From Euryarchaeota archaeon UBA170 (lineage in GTDB: Archaea > Thermoplasmatota > Poseidoniia > Poseidoniales > Thalassarchaeaceae), in the NCBI GenBank assembly GCA_002499345.1, contig DALF01000012.1:1-18970 (forward strand): DNA of 18,970 nucleotides, given 5' to 3'. The position numbers and the translations under genes were made by a program. The notes below the pieces were generated by a model. It searched no databases, was not told the DNA's origin, and saw only the letters and a list, made by a program, of their open reading frames with translations. Of this stretch, positions 1 through 7,125 are shown piece by piece (position 1 is the stretch's first letter; the number at the start of each line of letters is the position of its first letter).

Positions 1-297
1 AAGACTTACTTTATGCTCTGCATGATTAATCAAGGTCCCCTTGGCTCCCCTCTCAATGGCGGTCTCAGGATGTATCCACCCTGTATTGGAACCGAAACCT
101 ATCGGATCCAAATGCTGACACCAAACTTCCAATTTTGGTGCCGCCTCAACGACTTTTGAAAGGTCCAGCGAGGAGACTGCGGCCACTAGTCTGACGTCGG
201 TATCGATTGACTCCATGATACGTGCCAGTTGCTCTGCAGACGGTCCCTGCGCACTCCGATATGTCTTGAAATTGACGATAATTAGAGGGGATGTCAT
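1..297 (-). CDS. tpiA: Triosephosphate isomerase, archaeal type (N-terminal part, cut by window edge)
   Basis: Only the first 99 codons are present; the gene runs off the left edge. Triosephosphate isomerase interconverts dihydroxyacetone phosphate and glyceraldehyde 3-phosphate in glycolysis and gluconeogenesis. Seen: VNFKTY (residues 8-13), with the Asn/Lys pair of the TIM active site, and a later stretch WCQHLD...GSNTGWIHPE followed by GTLINHAEHKV (from about residue 87), which carries the catalytic-type His of the family NHSEH motif, here NHAEH. This pattern is typical of the short archaeal TIMs (about 220-230 residues) rather than the bacterial form. The ATG at 297 gives an N-terminus right against the first beta strand, as expected. 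It lies downstream of the methyltransferase gene on the same strand, 104 bases away. The catalytic Glu lies beyond the edge and cannot be checked. Confidence 0.93.
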   Translation of the reverse strand, partial: MTSPLIIVNFKTYRSAQGPSAEQLARIMESIDTDVRLVAAVSSLDLSKVVEAAPKLEVWCQHLDPIGFGSNTGWIHPETAIERGAKGTLINHAEHKVSL

Positions 298-311
298 AGT
301 TGCGGGAAGAC

Positions 312-348
312 AGTGGAAGATTTGAACTAGTCCCAAACAAATTCCACT
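312..348. repeat. Short inverted repeat upstream of tpiA
   Basis: AGTGGAA (312-318) and TTCCACT (342-348) are perfect 7-base inverted copies. A nested TTTG/CAAA pair (321-324 and 334-337) lies inside, around the palindrome ACTAGT (326-331). It sits 15-51 bases upstream of the tpiA start and downstream of the methyltransferase stop. It could be an operator or a structured 5' leader. A chance match cannot be excluded for arms this short. Confidence 0.35.
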
Positions 349-401
349 AATCAGCTGAATACAGAGAGGAGGTTGAAATCGGAATAATGAAAAATTAAGA
401 A

Positions 402-1436
402 TTAGACATCTAGTTTCATCAGGGATCGTAGTATGGATTCAAAGATTATTTTGGCCCCGATTGGAGGTACTGCCATTCCTATCTGTTTACGTACACTGGT
501 AGAGCCACCAACAAACTCATAATAATCGGGGAATGTCTGTAATCGGGCCCTTTCCCGATTTGTTAGTGCACGATTTTCAGACCAATGATAGCCATGAGTG
601 CCCCCTCCTCCGGAACCTGTGACGGTGTAAGCAGGCAAGTCTGGATGCATTCGCCTGTAAATATTGGAAAGTCTTGCGCCTTTGACATTCAGTCGCAATC
701 TTTGGGGAACGTTCTCTGACCAAGCATTGTCTCCTGGCTTGATATAGCTAAGACGCTCTTGGACGTGCCTTTGAAGGGGACGGACATTATTGTGTGTCGC
801 AGATTTTGGTATTTTTGGTTCTAGAATGGCCTGAGAGCATGTTATTGGATTGTCTTTAGTGATTGGTTCGGGATGAGAAAAATCAAGATTTAGATCTTTT
901 CTAATTCCAACTATTATGTACCTGTGACGCATCTGTGGAACTCCGTATTGTTCGAAGAAATAGTGATTTACATGTAACTCATATCCCCTACCGGCTTTCT
1001 CCAGGTCTGCAATTATCATCTTCCAAGCTTCGCCGCCATTAGCCCCTTTGATTCCACTTACATTCTCAGCCACGAAAACCATAGGATTGTGTTCATTTAT
1101 GACTTTCACACCGAATCGGTAAAGCAGTCCAAACTTACCATTTATGCCCTTGCTCTCTCCGACAATACTGAAGTCATTGCAGGGAAATCCAAATGCAAGA
1201 ATATCTATCTCAGGGAGGGAATTAATATCTAAATCTTTGACATCACAGTGATACACACTTTGCGGGGAATCGGGACAAATATTTCTCCTAAACGTCTCAC
1301 AACTATCAAAGTCGTAGTCAGTTGCCCATTTATGAGAGAATCCATATTCGACCCCTTCATGATCTATTTTGGCCATTTTGGCACCCATGGACATTCCCCC
1401 GGGACCGCAGAAAAGTTCACCCATACTGAACTGCAT
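402..1436 (-). CDS. DNA (cytosine-5-)-methyltransferase, orphan
   Basis: Transfers methyl from S-adenosylmethionine to C5 of cytosine in a specific DNA site. Seen in a 344-residue reading: motif I LFCGPGG (8-14), motif IV with the catalytic Cys GFPCNDFS (83-90, Cys86), motif VI AENV (123-126), motif VIII QYGVPQMRHR (163-172), a target-recognition region, motif IX-like LTNRERARLQTFPD (291-304) and motif X QIGMAVPP (318-325). The family usually has PCQ and GNAVPP; here they read PCN and GMAVPP. The ATG at 1436 was chosen because a TATA-like box lies 25-34 bases upstream. A TTG at 1445 would add three residues, and neither start has a Shine-Dalgarno sequence. No restriction endonuclease flanks it, since tpiA and a nucleotidyltransferase gene are the neighbours, so it looks solitary. 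Such genes are often acquired horizontally. The target sequence cannot be predicted from here. Confidence 0.93.
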   Translation of the reverse strand: MQFSMGELFCGPGGMSMGAKMAKIDHEGVEYGFSHKWATDYDFDSCETFRRNICPDSPQSVYHCDVKDLDINSLPEIDILAFGFPCNDFSIVGESKGINGKFGLLYRFGVKVINEHNPMVFVAENVSGIKGANGGEAWKMIIADLEKAGRGYELHVNHYFFEQYGVPQMRHRYIIVGIRKDLNLDFSHPEPITKDNPITCSQAILEPKIPKSATHNNVRPLQRHVQERLSYIKPGDNAWSENVPQRLRLNVKGARLSNIYRRMHPDLPAYTVTGSGGGGTHGYHWSENRALTNRERARLQTFPDYYEFVGGSTSVRKQIGMAVPPIGAKIIFESILRSLMKLDV

Positions 1437-1460
1437 GGAAGTCAATAGCTAGGGAGGTAC

Positions 1461-1470
1461 TTAGTAAAAA
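1461..1470 (-). promoter_or_regulatory. TATA-like box for the methyltransferase gene
   Basis: The minus strand reads TTTTTACTAA, 25-34 bases upstream of the ATG at 1436. This is where an archaeal TATA box would sit if the transcript were leaderless or nearly so. It is an A/T-only run except for one C, in an otherwise mixed 55-base spacer. There is no mapped transcript start. Confidence 0.35.
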
Positions 1471-1500
1471 TGGACATCTCTAAGAAGTGATGAAAGCGTA

Positions 1501-2454
1501 TTAATTTGAATTTGCGACTACTTGTCCCACCATTTTACTGCTTGGTGGCACCTCAAATCCTTCTCCGACTATACAAGATTCGAGGTTTGCGCCTTCACCA
1601 ACTGTGGCACCGTCTAGAATTACTGAATCACTAAGCTTTGCTCCTGGAGAAATTACGACCCCCTTTCCGATCGAACAATTCTCGACTATACCATTGCAGA
1701 CTGATCCATCTCCAAACCAGTTTCCACCTTCTCGGCGACCGGTAGAGAATCGATTATTCAGAATGCAAACTCTTGCTGCCTCGATGAAGGAGGGAGGCGT
1801 TCCGGCATCTACGAAGTAACCCTCGAAGACGAGTCCGGACATATTGCCTGCCTCAGCGATTCTGGGAAAAATCTCCCTTTCCATGCTGAATTTTCCATCG
1901 GGCAGAGAGTTCAGTACGTCTCTCTCAAGAATCGAACAACCCGCATTTATGAGTTTAGAAAACTCAGTCCCTCTCTTGGGTTTCTCTTGGAACCTTCTGA
2001 TCATTCCCAAGTCATCTAAATCACAGACTCCGAATCTACTTGGGTCTTCAACCTCCCACAGTGATAAGGTAGCCTTGGCACCGGTTTTCTGATGGTGTGC
2101 AAGCAGAGATCTGACATCGACACTGGAAATAAGATCCCCGTTCAGAATGGCTACTGGACCTGTTCCGGTTAGCTTGGAGATAGCATGAGCGACCGCCCCC
2201 CCTGTTCCGAGAGGTTCCGATTCAATGGATAGAGAAATATCATACGAAGTCGCCCCTGAGTCGGAGAATTGTACTATTTCATCGAGACCGTAGCCAGCCG
2301 CCACTACTACTCTGTCCACCAAATCCTCTGGGACACATTCTACAACTCTTTCTAAGAGAGTTTTGTCAAGAATTCGCAGGAGTGGCTTGGCCCTTCCCTC
2401 AGTTAATGGACGAAGTCTAGTACCCAAACCACCTGCCAGAACCAGTACGTCCAT
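1501..2454 (-). CDS. Sugar-1-phosphate nucleotidyltransferase with left-handed beta-helix tail
   Basis: A 317-residue NDP-sugar pyrophosphorylase. It joins a nucleoside triphosphate and a sugar 1-phosphate to make an NDP-sugar for glycan or glycolipid synthesis. Seen: the nucleotide-binding signature LAGGLGTRLRPLT...KP (6-24), the metal-binding NGD (105-107), QEKPK (156-160) and FVDAGTP (214-220) with the second metal-site Asp. From about residue 250 hexapeptide-like repeats (for example IGKGVVISPGAKL) predict a left-handed beta-helix. This arrangement matches mannose-1-phosphate guanylyltransferase (GCD1-like), glucose-1-phosphate thymidylyl- or uridylyltransferase and GlmU-like proteins; the sequence alone does not choose between them. 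No acyl/acetyltransferase active site was recognised in the tail. It is divergent from sucC, with a 101-base shared upstream region, and 55-64 bases upstream of the methyltransferase gene on the same strand. Confidence 0.88.
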   Translation of the reverse strand: MDVLVLAGGLGTRLRPLTEGRAKPLLRILDKTLLERVVECVPEDLVDRVVVAAGYGLDEIVQFSDSGATSYDISLSIESEPLGTGGAVAHAISKLTGTGPVAILNGDLISSVDVRSLLAHHQKTGAKATLSLWEVEDPSRFGVCDLDDLGMIRRFQEKPKRGTEFSKLINAGCSILERDVLNSLPDGKFSMEREIFPRIAEAGNMSGLVFEGYFVDAGTPPSFIEAARVCILNNRFSTGRREGGNWFGDGSVCNGIVENCSIGKGVVISPGAKLSDSVILDGATVGEGANLESCIVGEGFEVPPSSKMVGQVVANSN

Positions 2455-2555
2455 GGTAGCCGGGCGAGGCGAAACTGTTTGAGCGCTTCGCGTACTTGAC
2501 TAGGTGCTAGCTAGCGCATCCTTCAAAGACGGAGTGGCGGTGGGGGACTCGTAAC

Positions 2556-3764
2556 ATGAACATACACGAGTATCAAGCGAAGGAAATATTCCGTGAATTC
2601 GGAGTGAGGGTGCTAGAAGGAGTTCATTGCAGGAGCGTGTCTGAAGCTCTTGCCGCGTATGACTCATTGGGATCCAAGGTTGTTGCTGTAAAGAGTCAGA
2701 TTCATGCCGGAGGAAGAGGAAAGGGGACACTGTATGATCCAGAATCTGGAGATGAAATCATGAAAGGGGGCGTTAAAATTGCCTTTTCCAAGAATGATGT
2801 TGAAGAGTTCTCAAGAAATATTTGTGGCAATCTTCTGGTAACAAAGCAGACCGGGGCAGAGGGGAAGATAGTCAGCAACATGTACGTGGAGTCTGGTTGC
2901 GACATTGACCACGAATTCTATCTTGCCATTCTAGTAGATAGGGACAGAAAATCTATTCTTGTTATGGCCTCAACAGAAGGAGGAGTAGATATCGAAGAGG
3001 TGGCTGAGAATAACCCGGAGGCAATTCATAAAATATGGGCGGATTCTTCCCTGGGCCTCCTTGAGGAGGACTGTGCCTCTCTATCAAAGTCGCTGGGATT
3101 GACTGGAGATTCATCTAAAGAGATGATTGAGATGTTGGGTTCTCTTTACAGGATGTTTGTTGAGAGGGACTGCTCGATGATAGAGATAAACCCCCTTGTA
3201 AGAACCAAGACTGGCTCTATGGTGGCTCTAGATGCCAAGGTAGGGCTAGATGAGAATGCCAACTTCAGGCACCCTTGGAGAGATGATGTCAGAGACCTTT
3301 CCGAAGAAGAGGATGTGGAAATAAGAGCCAATGACCTAGGACTTTCATATGTTAAATTAGATGGAAATATAGGGTGTTTGGTCAATGGTGCTGGCCTTGC
3401 TATGGCATCAATGGATGTGATCAAACTTTACGGTGGAGAACCTGCAAATTTCTTAGACATAGGTGGAGGTGCCACTAGAGAATCCATCACTGCAGCATTC
3501 CAGATAATTTTAGAGGATGAAAATGTCGAAGGGATCTTGGTGAATATCTTCGGAGGGATAATTCGTTGTGACATGGTAGCTATGAGTGTAATAGAAGCCT
3601 CGAAAGAACTGGGGTTGGAAGTGCCACTAGTAGTCCGCTTCTCTGGTACGAATCACGAAGAGGGGAAAGCAATTTTAGACAGTGGCGAAATCTCAATTCA
3701 CACTGTGGGCTCACTCTCAGAGGGAGCTAGGAAAATCGTTGATCTGATAGGGGGTGGCAATTGA
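2556..3764 (+). CDS. sucC: Succinyl-CoA ligase (ADP-forming), beta subunit
   Basis: The beta subunit of succinyl-CoA synthetase, which interconverts succinyl-CoA and succinate with substrate-level phosphorylation in the TCA cycle. It provides the nucleotide-binding ATP-grasp part and works with the alpha subunit encoded next. Seen in 402 residues: the N-terminal MNIHEYQAKEIF signature, AGGRGKG in the ATP-grasp region, INPLV and ALDAK, which carry the metal-binding Asn and Asp, then the C-terminal CoA-ligase-like domain with NGAGLAM, DIGGGA and NIFGGI. Length agrees with the usual 385-400 residues. The start ATG is the family N-terminus. Its TGA stop overlaps the sucD ATG (TGATG), implying translational coupling. 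The upstream spacer (2455-2555) is shared with the divergent nucleotidyltransferase gene and shows no convincing TATA box. Confidence 0.97.
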   Translation: MNIHEYQAKEIFREFGVRVLEGVHCRSVSEALAAYDSLGSKVVAVKSQIHAGGRGKGTLYDPESGDEIMKGGVKIAFSKNDVEEFSRNICGNLLVTKQTGAEGKIVSNMYVESGCDIDHEFYLAILVDRDRKSILVMASTEGGVDIEEVAENNPEAIHKIWADSSLGLLEEDCASLSKSLGLTGDSSKEMIEMLGSLYRMFVERDCSMIEINPLVRTKTGSMVALDAKVGLDENANFRHPWRDDVRDLSEEEDVEIRANDLGLSYVKLDGNIGCLVNGAGLAMASMDVIKLYGGEPANFLDIGGGATRESITAAFQIILEDENVEGILVNIFGGIIRCDMVAMSVIEASKELGLEVPLVVRFSGTNHEEGKAILDSGEISIHTVGSLSEGARKIVDLIGGGN

Positions 3765-4690
3765 TGGCTATCTGGATAAATGAAGAAAGTAAAATCTTGA
3801 TACAAGGCATCACTGGCAAGCAAGGTACCTTTCATGGAACGAGAATGGTCCGATACAACACCAATGTAGTAGGAGGAGTCACTCCTGGCAAGGGAGGACA
3901 GGAGGTTGATTTGGATGGGCATCAGGTACCAGTATTCGACAGTATGATGGAAGCGGTATCTGAAACGGGAGCGGATGTGAGTGCCATATATGTCCCGGCA
4001 AGATTTGCCGCCGCCGCGATTCATGAGGCCGCCGAGGCATTCAATGAGAATGGTGGCGGACTTATTGTCTGCATTACGGAGGGAATTCCAACATTGGACA
4101 TGATAAGGGCCGTAGACAAGGTCAACGAGTTCGAGAAAGTCAGACTGATTGGGCCGAACTGCCCAGGCATAATATCACCTGGATTAAACGGCGGGTGCAA
4201 GGTCGGAATAATGCCTGCTTTCATCCATAAGAAAGGGCGAATTGGAATTGTCTCTAAATCTGGTACCCTCACCTATGAGGCCGTTGCACAGACAATGAGT
4301 GTGGACGAGGGACAGACCACTTGCGTGGGAATAGGGGGAGATCCCGTTAGCGGCACTGGATTCATAGATTGCCTAAGCGCCTTTGAGGAGGACCCGGATA
4401 CTGTAGCAGTGGTGATGATTGGAGAGATAGGTGGTTCCGCAGAAGAAGAGGCGGCAGAGTGGGTTTGTGATAACATGAGCAAACCCGTAATCGGATTTGT
4501 GGCTGGCTCAACGGCGCCCCCTGGCAAGAGGATGGGGCATGCGGGTGCCATAATTTCTGGGGGCAAGGGGACAGCCGCTGAGAAATTCGCGGCTTTTGAG
4601 AAAGCAGGAATACATGTGGCCAGGGATCCCTCTGAAATTGGACAGGTCCTAGTTGGGGCATTGATTGAAGCCGGATTGCGAGAGTCTTAG
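3764..4690 (+). CDS. sucD: Succinyl-CoA ligase (ADP-forming), alpha subunit
   Basis: The alpha subunit of succinyl-CoA synthetase. It binds CoA and carries the histidine that is transiently phosphorylated. Seen in 308 residues: the CoA-binding Rossmann start ILIQGITGKQGTFH (about 11-24), GGVTPGKGG (37-45), IGPNCPGII (129-137), SKSGTLTYE (164-172), GIGGDP (189-194) and GKRMGHAGAI (254-263), in which His259 is the expected phospho-histidine. The start was set at the ATG at 3764, which overlaps the sucC stop, rather than the TTG one codon earlier; the ATG gives the usual short N-terminus. A G-rich run (GGGGTGG, 3750-3756) lies just upstream within sucC and may serve as ribosome binding site. All key residues are present, so the enzyme should be active. 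Confidence 0.97.
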   Translation: MAIWINEESKILIQGITGKQGTFHGTRMVRYNTNVVGGVTPGKGGQEVDLDGHQVPVFDSMMEAVSETGADVSAIYVPARFAAAAIHEAAEAFNENGGGLIVCITEGIPTLDMIRAVDKVNEFEKVRLIGPNCPGIISPGLNGGCKVGIMPAFIHKKGRIGIVSKSGTLTYEAVAQTMSVDEGQTTCVGIGGDPVSGTGFIDCLSAFEEDPDTVAVVMIGEIGGSAEEEAAEWVCDNMSKPVIGFVAGSTAPPGKRMGHAGAIISGGKGTAAEKFAAFEKAGIHVARDPSEIGQVLVGALIEAGLRES

Positions 4691-4724
4691 GTGTATGATG
4701 CCCTGCGCTTCGTGAGGGAGAATC

Positions 4725-5720
4725 ATGACTGAGCTAGATTCATTCAACGACAAGCTCCTCGAAGGAACTTCAAGGTCATTCTACCTGACACTGAAAAGAC
4801 TGCCTAAATCCGTAAAGGGACAGATAGGTCTACTATATCTCCTGGCTAGAATTTCTGACACCATTGCCGATTCTGGCGATTATGGAGGGGAAGACCTCCA
4901 GCGGCTACTGGAAGATTACAATAGTAGGGCCCAGGGACATTCTGACTCTATGCCTGATTTCTCAAATCTTTCTGATATACAGAATAATCCTGCTGAGGGA
5001 CTACTGCTACGTGGGGCCCATGGTCCGATTGAGCTTCTTGAGGCGGCCTCAGTAGTTGATCAAAGATTGATCAGAAAGTGCTTGAATACCATTATCAGTG
5101 GCCAGAGGATGGATTTGGAGAGATTCTCGAATAATAAAAGTGAGGTGATTCAGTCCCTACAAAGATACGAGGAGATGGATGATTATGCCTACAGGGTCGC
5201 TGGAAGCGTTGGTGAGTTCTGGACAGAAATCTGCTTGGAGCACGCCTTTGATGCTAGTCCGGAAATGAAAGAAGACATGATGTCAACGGGAGTTCGATTT
5301 GGGAAGGCACTGCAACTAATCAACATCCTGAGGGATATCCCAGAGGACTTGGAGATAGGGCGTTGCTACATCCCAACCGATGACCTTGAGAAGATTGGCT
5401 TGAGCCCTAATGATCTCCTTAGTTCAGAAAGTATCGATATCTTCAGGCCCCTGCTTGACGAATACATAGAGAAGGCTGAAGAGCACCTTGACGAAGCTGT
5501 GAGGTACATCGGCTTGTTGCCTCATAATCAATACCGCCTCAGAGGAGCCTGTATGATTCCAGTCATTATAGGAAAAAGGACTTTGAATTTACTTAGGGAG
5601 CAGAACGTTCTTGACGGAAAAAATAGAGTAAAGATAACGAGAAAAGAGATTAAGGAAATAATGAGGAATGTAATTCTGAGCCTCCCGTTTAGGAAGATGA
5701 GCATTTCGCTGTTGGAATGA
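4725..5720 (+). CDS. Squalene/phytoene synthase family protein (copy 1)
   Basis: A head-to-head condensing trans-isoprenyl diphosphate synthase. The family joins two farnesyl or geranylgeranyl diphosphates into squalene, dehydrosqualene or phytoene. Seen in 331 residues: SRSFYLTLKRLP (16-27), the first Asp-rich motif DTIAD (45-49), YRVAGSVGEFW (156-166), and the second Asp-rich motif DIPED (204-208), followed by GRCYIPTDDL. All metal-binding aspartates are present. The LLARISDTIADS context resembles a squalene-synthase-like bacterial subgroup more than CrtB. The gene starts 34 bases after sucD with AGGGAG (4715-4720) close ahead of the ATG, a reasonable ribosome binding site. Its neighbour downstream is a second, distant member of the same family, so the two may act in one pathway, or as partner enzymes like HpnC and HpnD. 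Product not determined. Confidence 0.87.
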   Translation: MTELDSFNDKLLEGTSRSFYLTLKRLPKSVKGQIGLLYLLARISDTIADSGDYGGEDLQRLLEDYNSRAQGHSDSMPDFSNLSDIQNNPAEGLLLRGAHGPIELLEAASVVDQRLIRKCLNTIISGQRMDLERFSNNKSEVIQSLQRYEEMDDYAYRVAGSVGEFWTEICLEHAFDASPEMKEDMMSTGVRFGKALQLINILRDIPEDLEIGRCYIPTDDLEKIGLSPNDLLSSESIDIFRPLLDEYIEKAEEHLDEAVRYIGLLPHNQYRLRGACMIPVIIGKRTLNLLREQNVLDGKNRVKITRKEIKEIMRNVILSLPFRKMSISLLE

Positions 5721-5732
5721 TGCCATTAATCA

Positions 5733-5801
5733 GAGCGACTGTCGTTCCCTTGTGTCGGTACTCAACACGGGGAGAGGTTCAATAGGGCCGTGTAGTCGCT
5801 C
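5733..5801. repeat. Inverted repeats with two alternative pairings between the two synthase genes
   Basis: GAGCGACT (5733-5740) and AGTCGCTC (5794-5801) are perfect 8-base inverted copies. Inside, ACACGG (5765-5770) can pair perfectly with CCGTGT (5788-5793). Alternatively ACACGGGG (5765-5772) can pair with CCTTGTGT (5748-5755) with two G-U pairs in RNA. The two inner pairings exclude each other. The outer arm ends 10 bases before the ATG of copy 2. The element could be an RNA leader, a processing signal or a terminator. Function is inferred from position only. Confidence 0.4.
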
Positions 5802-5811
5802 CTTGAATTAG

Positions 5812-7062
5812 ATGTCAAAGGCTGAGGAGGTGAGGGATTCCCCAACGGTGGGATTCGTTTCTGAGCGAAGCGTTTCTCTTATCGAACCCGATATTGACTC
5901 GAAAGGAATTGATCGAGTCAGGGAAACAGTGGGAATGACCAGAGAGGCTGTCAGAGCCATTAGCATCACTGCACTGGAGGCTGTGAGAGAAGGAGCTCTC
6001 TTTATGGGCGTAATAGGAACTAGGGGAGAGCTGGTTAATCCATTCTCCCATATCGATGCCCCTATTTGGTCTGAAAATGAGGTCCCCGATAGTATCGTGG
6101 AGACTGCTTATGACTATTGCGAAGAGCTTACCAGAAGGGAGGCTGGTAATTTCTATCATTCTTTCAAGTATCTTCCCGATCTACAGAGGAGAGCTATTTG
6201 TGCCTATTACGCATTCTGCAGGAGAGCGGATGATATTGCTGACGGAGACTATGTCGATTACTTCCCCGGTGGATCTTCCGATGACCCGGAGTCTATTGAC
6301 TACAGAATCAGTATCGAGAGGCTGAGCTCCGGGGATCCAGTAGTGGACAGAACTTCCTATAATGAGAAGATGTCGCAACTATTCTATTATCGTAAAAAGC
6401 TCTCCACAGCTTACGAAAATGTGACCTCCACTGACCCGATTTTCATCGCATTGAAAGATACTGTCAGGAAATTTGGCATTCAGAGGCAAGAGCTTGACGA
6501 TATGATAAGCGGAATGGAAGATGATTTTCATAGGAACCGATACGAAACATTCGAGGATCTATACGCGTACTGCTACAGAGTTGCGTCTACAGTTGGCTTG
6601 GTTTGTATCGAGATTTATGGATACGATGACCCTATGGCTGTCGAATATGCTGAAGCCTGGGGAATCTACATGCAGTTAACGAACATCCTTCGGGATGTCG
6701 CTGAGGATGCCGCAAGGAACAGAATCTATCTTCCAACCGAAGATTTGGCTAGATTCGGAATTACGCCCGAAGATGTTCTTGAGGGCTCCAATGTTGTCGA
6801 TCATCCGGGATGGAAACCATTCGTTGAGGACTTCATAGAGCAAGCTGAGAGGTATCGGGAGAGGGCCTTCAAGCTATTGCCGATGCTGGATAAAGGATCA
6901 AGGTACTCTCCCGCTGCAATGGCTAAGTTTTACGAGTCGATAATGGCTAAGATCAAGAAGAAGGGAGGAGATGTTTTCACTGAGAGGATACAACTTTCGA
7001 AATCCGAGAAAATAGCTCTTGCCGGTTATGTTTACGCGAGATACCGGTTCTTGGCGGTATAG
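5812..7062 (+). CDS. Squalene/phytoene synthase family protein (copy 2) with N-terminal extension
   Basis: Second head-to-head isoprenyl diphosphate synthase, closer in motif style to phytoene synthase (CrtB). Seen in 416 residues: FYHSFKYLP (114-122), YYAFCRRADDIAD (132-144) with the first Asp-rich motif at 140-144, YCYRVASTVGLVCIEIYGY (253-271), and QLTNILRDVAEDAARNRIYLP (from 288) with the second motif DVAED (295-299). The catalytic aspartates are intact. About 110 residues precede the FYHSF block, against roughly 20-30 in typical members. Internal ATGs at residues 42 and 65 would shorten the extension but still leave it long. Upstream of the first ATG no Shine-Dalgarno sequence is seen, only a possible structured spacer, so the start is uncertain. 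In marine archaea such enzymes can feed carotenoid and retinal synthesis, but no crtI, lycopene cyclase or rhodopsin gene is visible here. Confidence 0.88.
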   Translation: MSKAEEVRDSPTVGFVSERSVSLIEPDIDSKGIDRVRETVGMTREAVRAISITALEAVREGALFMGVIGTRGELVNPFSHIDAPIWSENEVPDSIVETAYDYCEELTRREAGNFYHSFKYLPDLQRRAICAYYAFCRRADDIADGDYVDYFPGGSSDDPESIDYRISIERLSSGDPVVDRTSYNEKMSQLFYYRKKLSTAYENVTSTDPIFIALKDTVRKFGIQRQELDDMISGMEDDFHRNRYETFEDLYAYCYRVASTVGLVCIEIYGYDDPMAVEYAEAWGIYMQLTNILRDVAEDAARNRIYLPTEDLARFGITPEDVLEGSNVVDHPGWKPFVEDFIEQAERYRERAFKLLPMLDKGSRYSPAAMAKFYESIMAKIKKKGGDVFTERIQLSKSEKIALAGYVYARYRFLAV

Positions 7063-7125
7063 ATAAGGCATGTTAAGGCCGTTTGAAGGCAAAGAAGTAT
7101 TGAGTGAGTCACTAGAGGCGGTAAT

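Noticed and set aside
146..340. Small minus-strand open frame overlapping the start of tpiA
   Set aside because: It overlaps the tpiA coding frame out of phase; tpiA has clear family motifs and this frame has none.
2483..2490. GCGCTTCG shared with 4705-4712, each ahead of a plus-strand gene
   Set aside because: An 8-base match at different distances from the start codons; chance is likely and the motif is not seen upstream of other genes.
2506..2515. Palindrome GCTAGCTAGC in the sucC/nucleotidyltransferase divergent spacer
   Set aside because: Ten bases of repeated tetranucleotide with no second copy; too little to call an operator.
3761..3763. TTG as start of sucD
   Set aside because: The ATG immediately after overlaps the sucC stop in the usual TGATG arrangement and gives the standard N-terminus.
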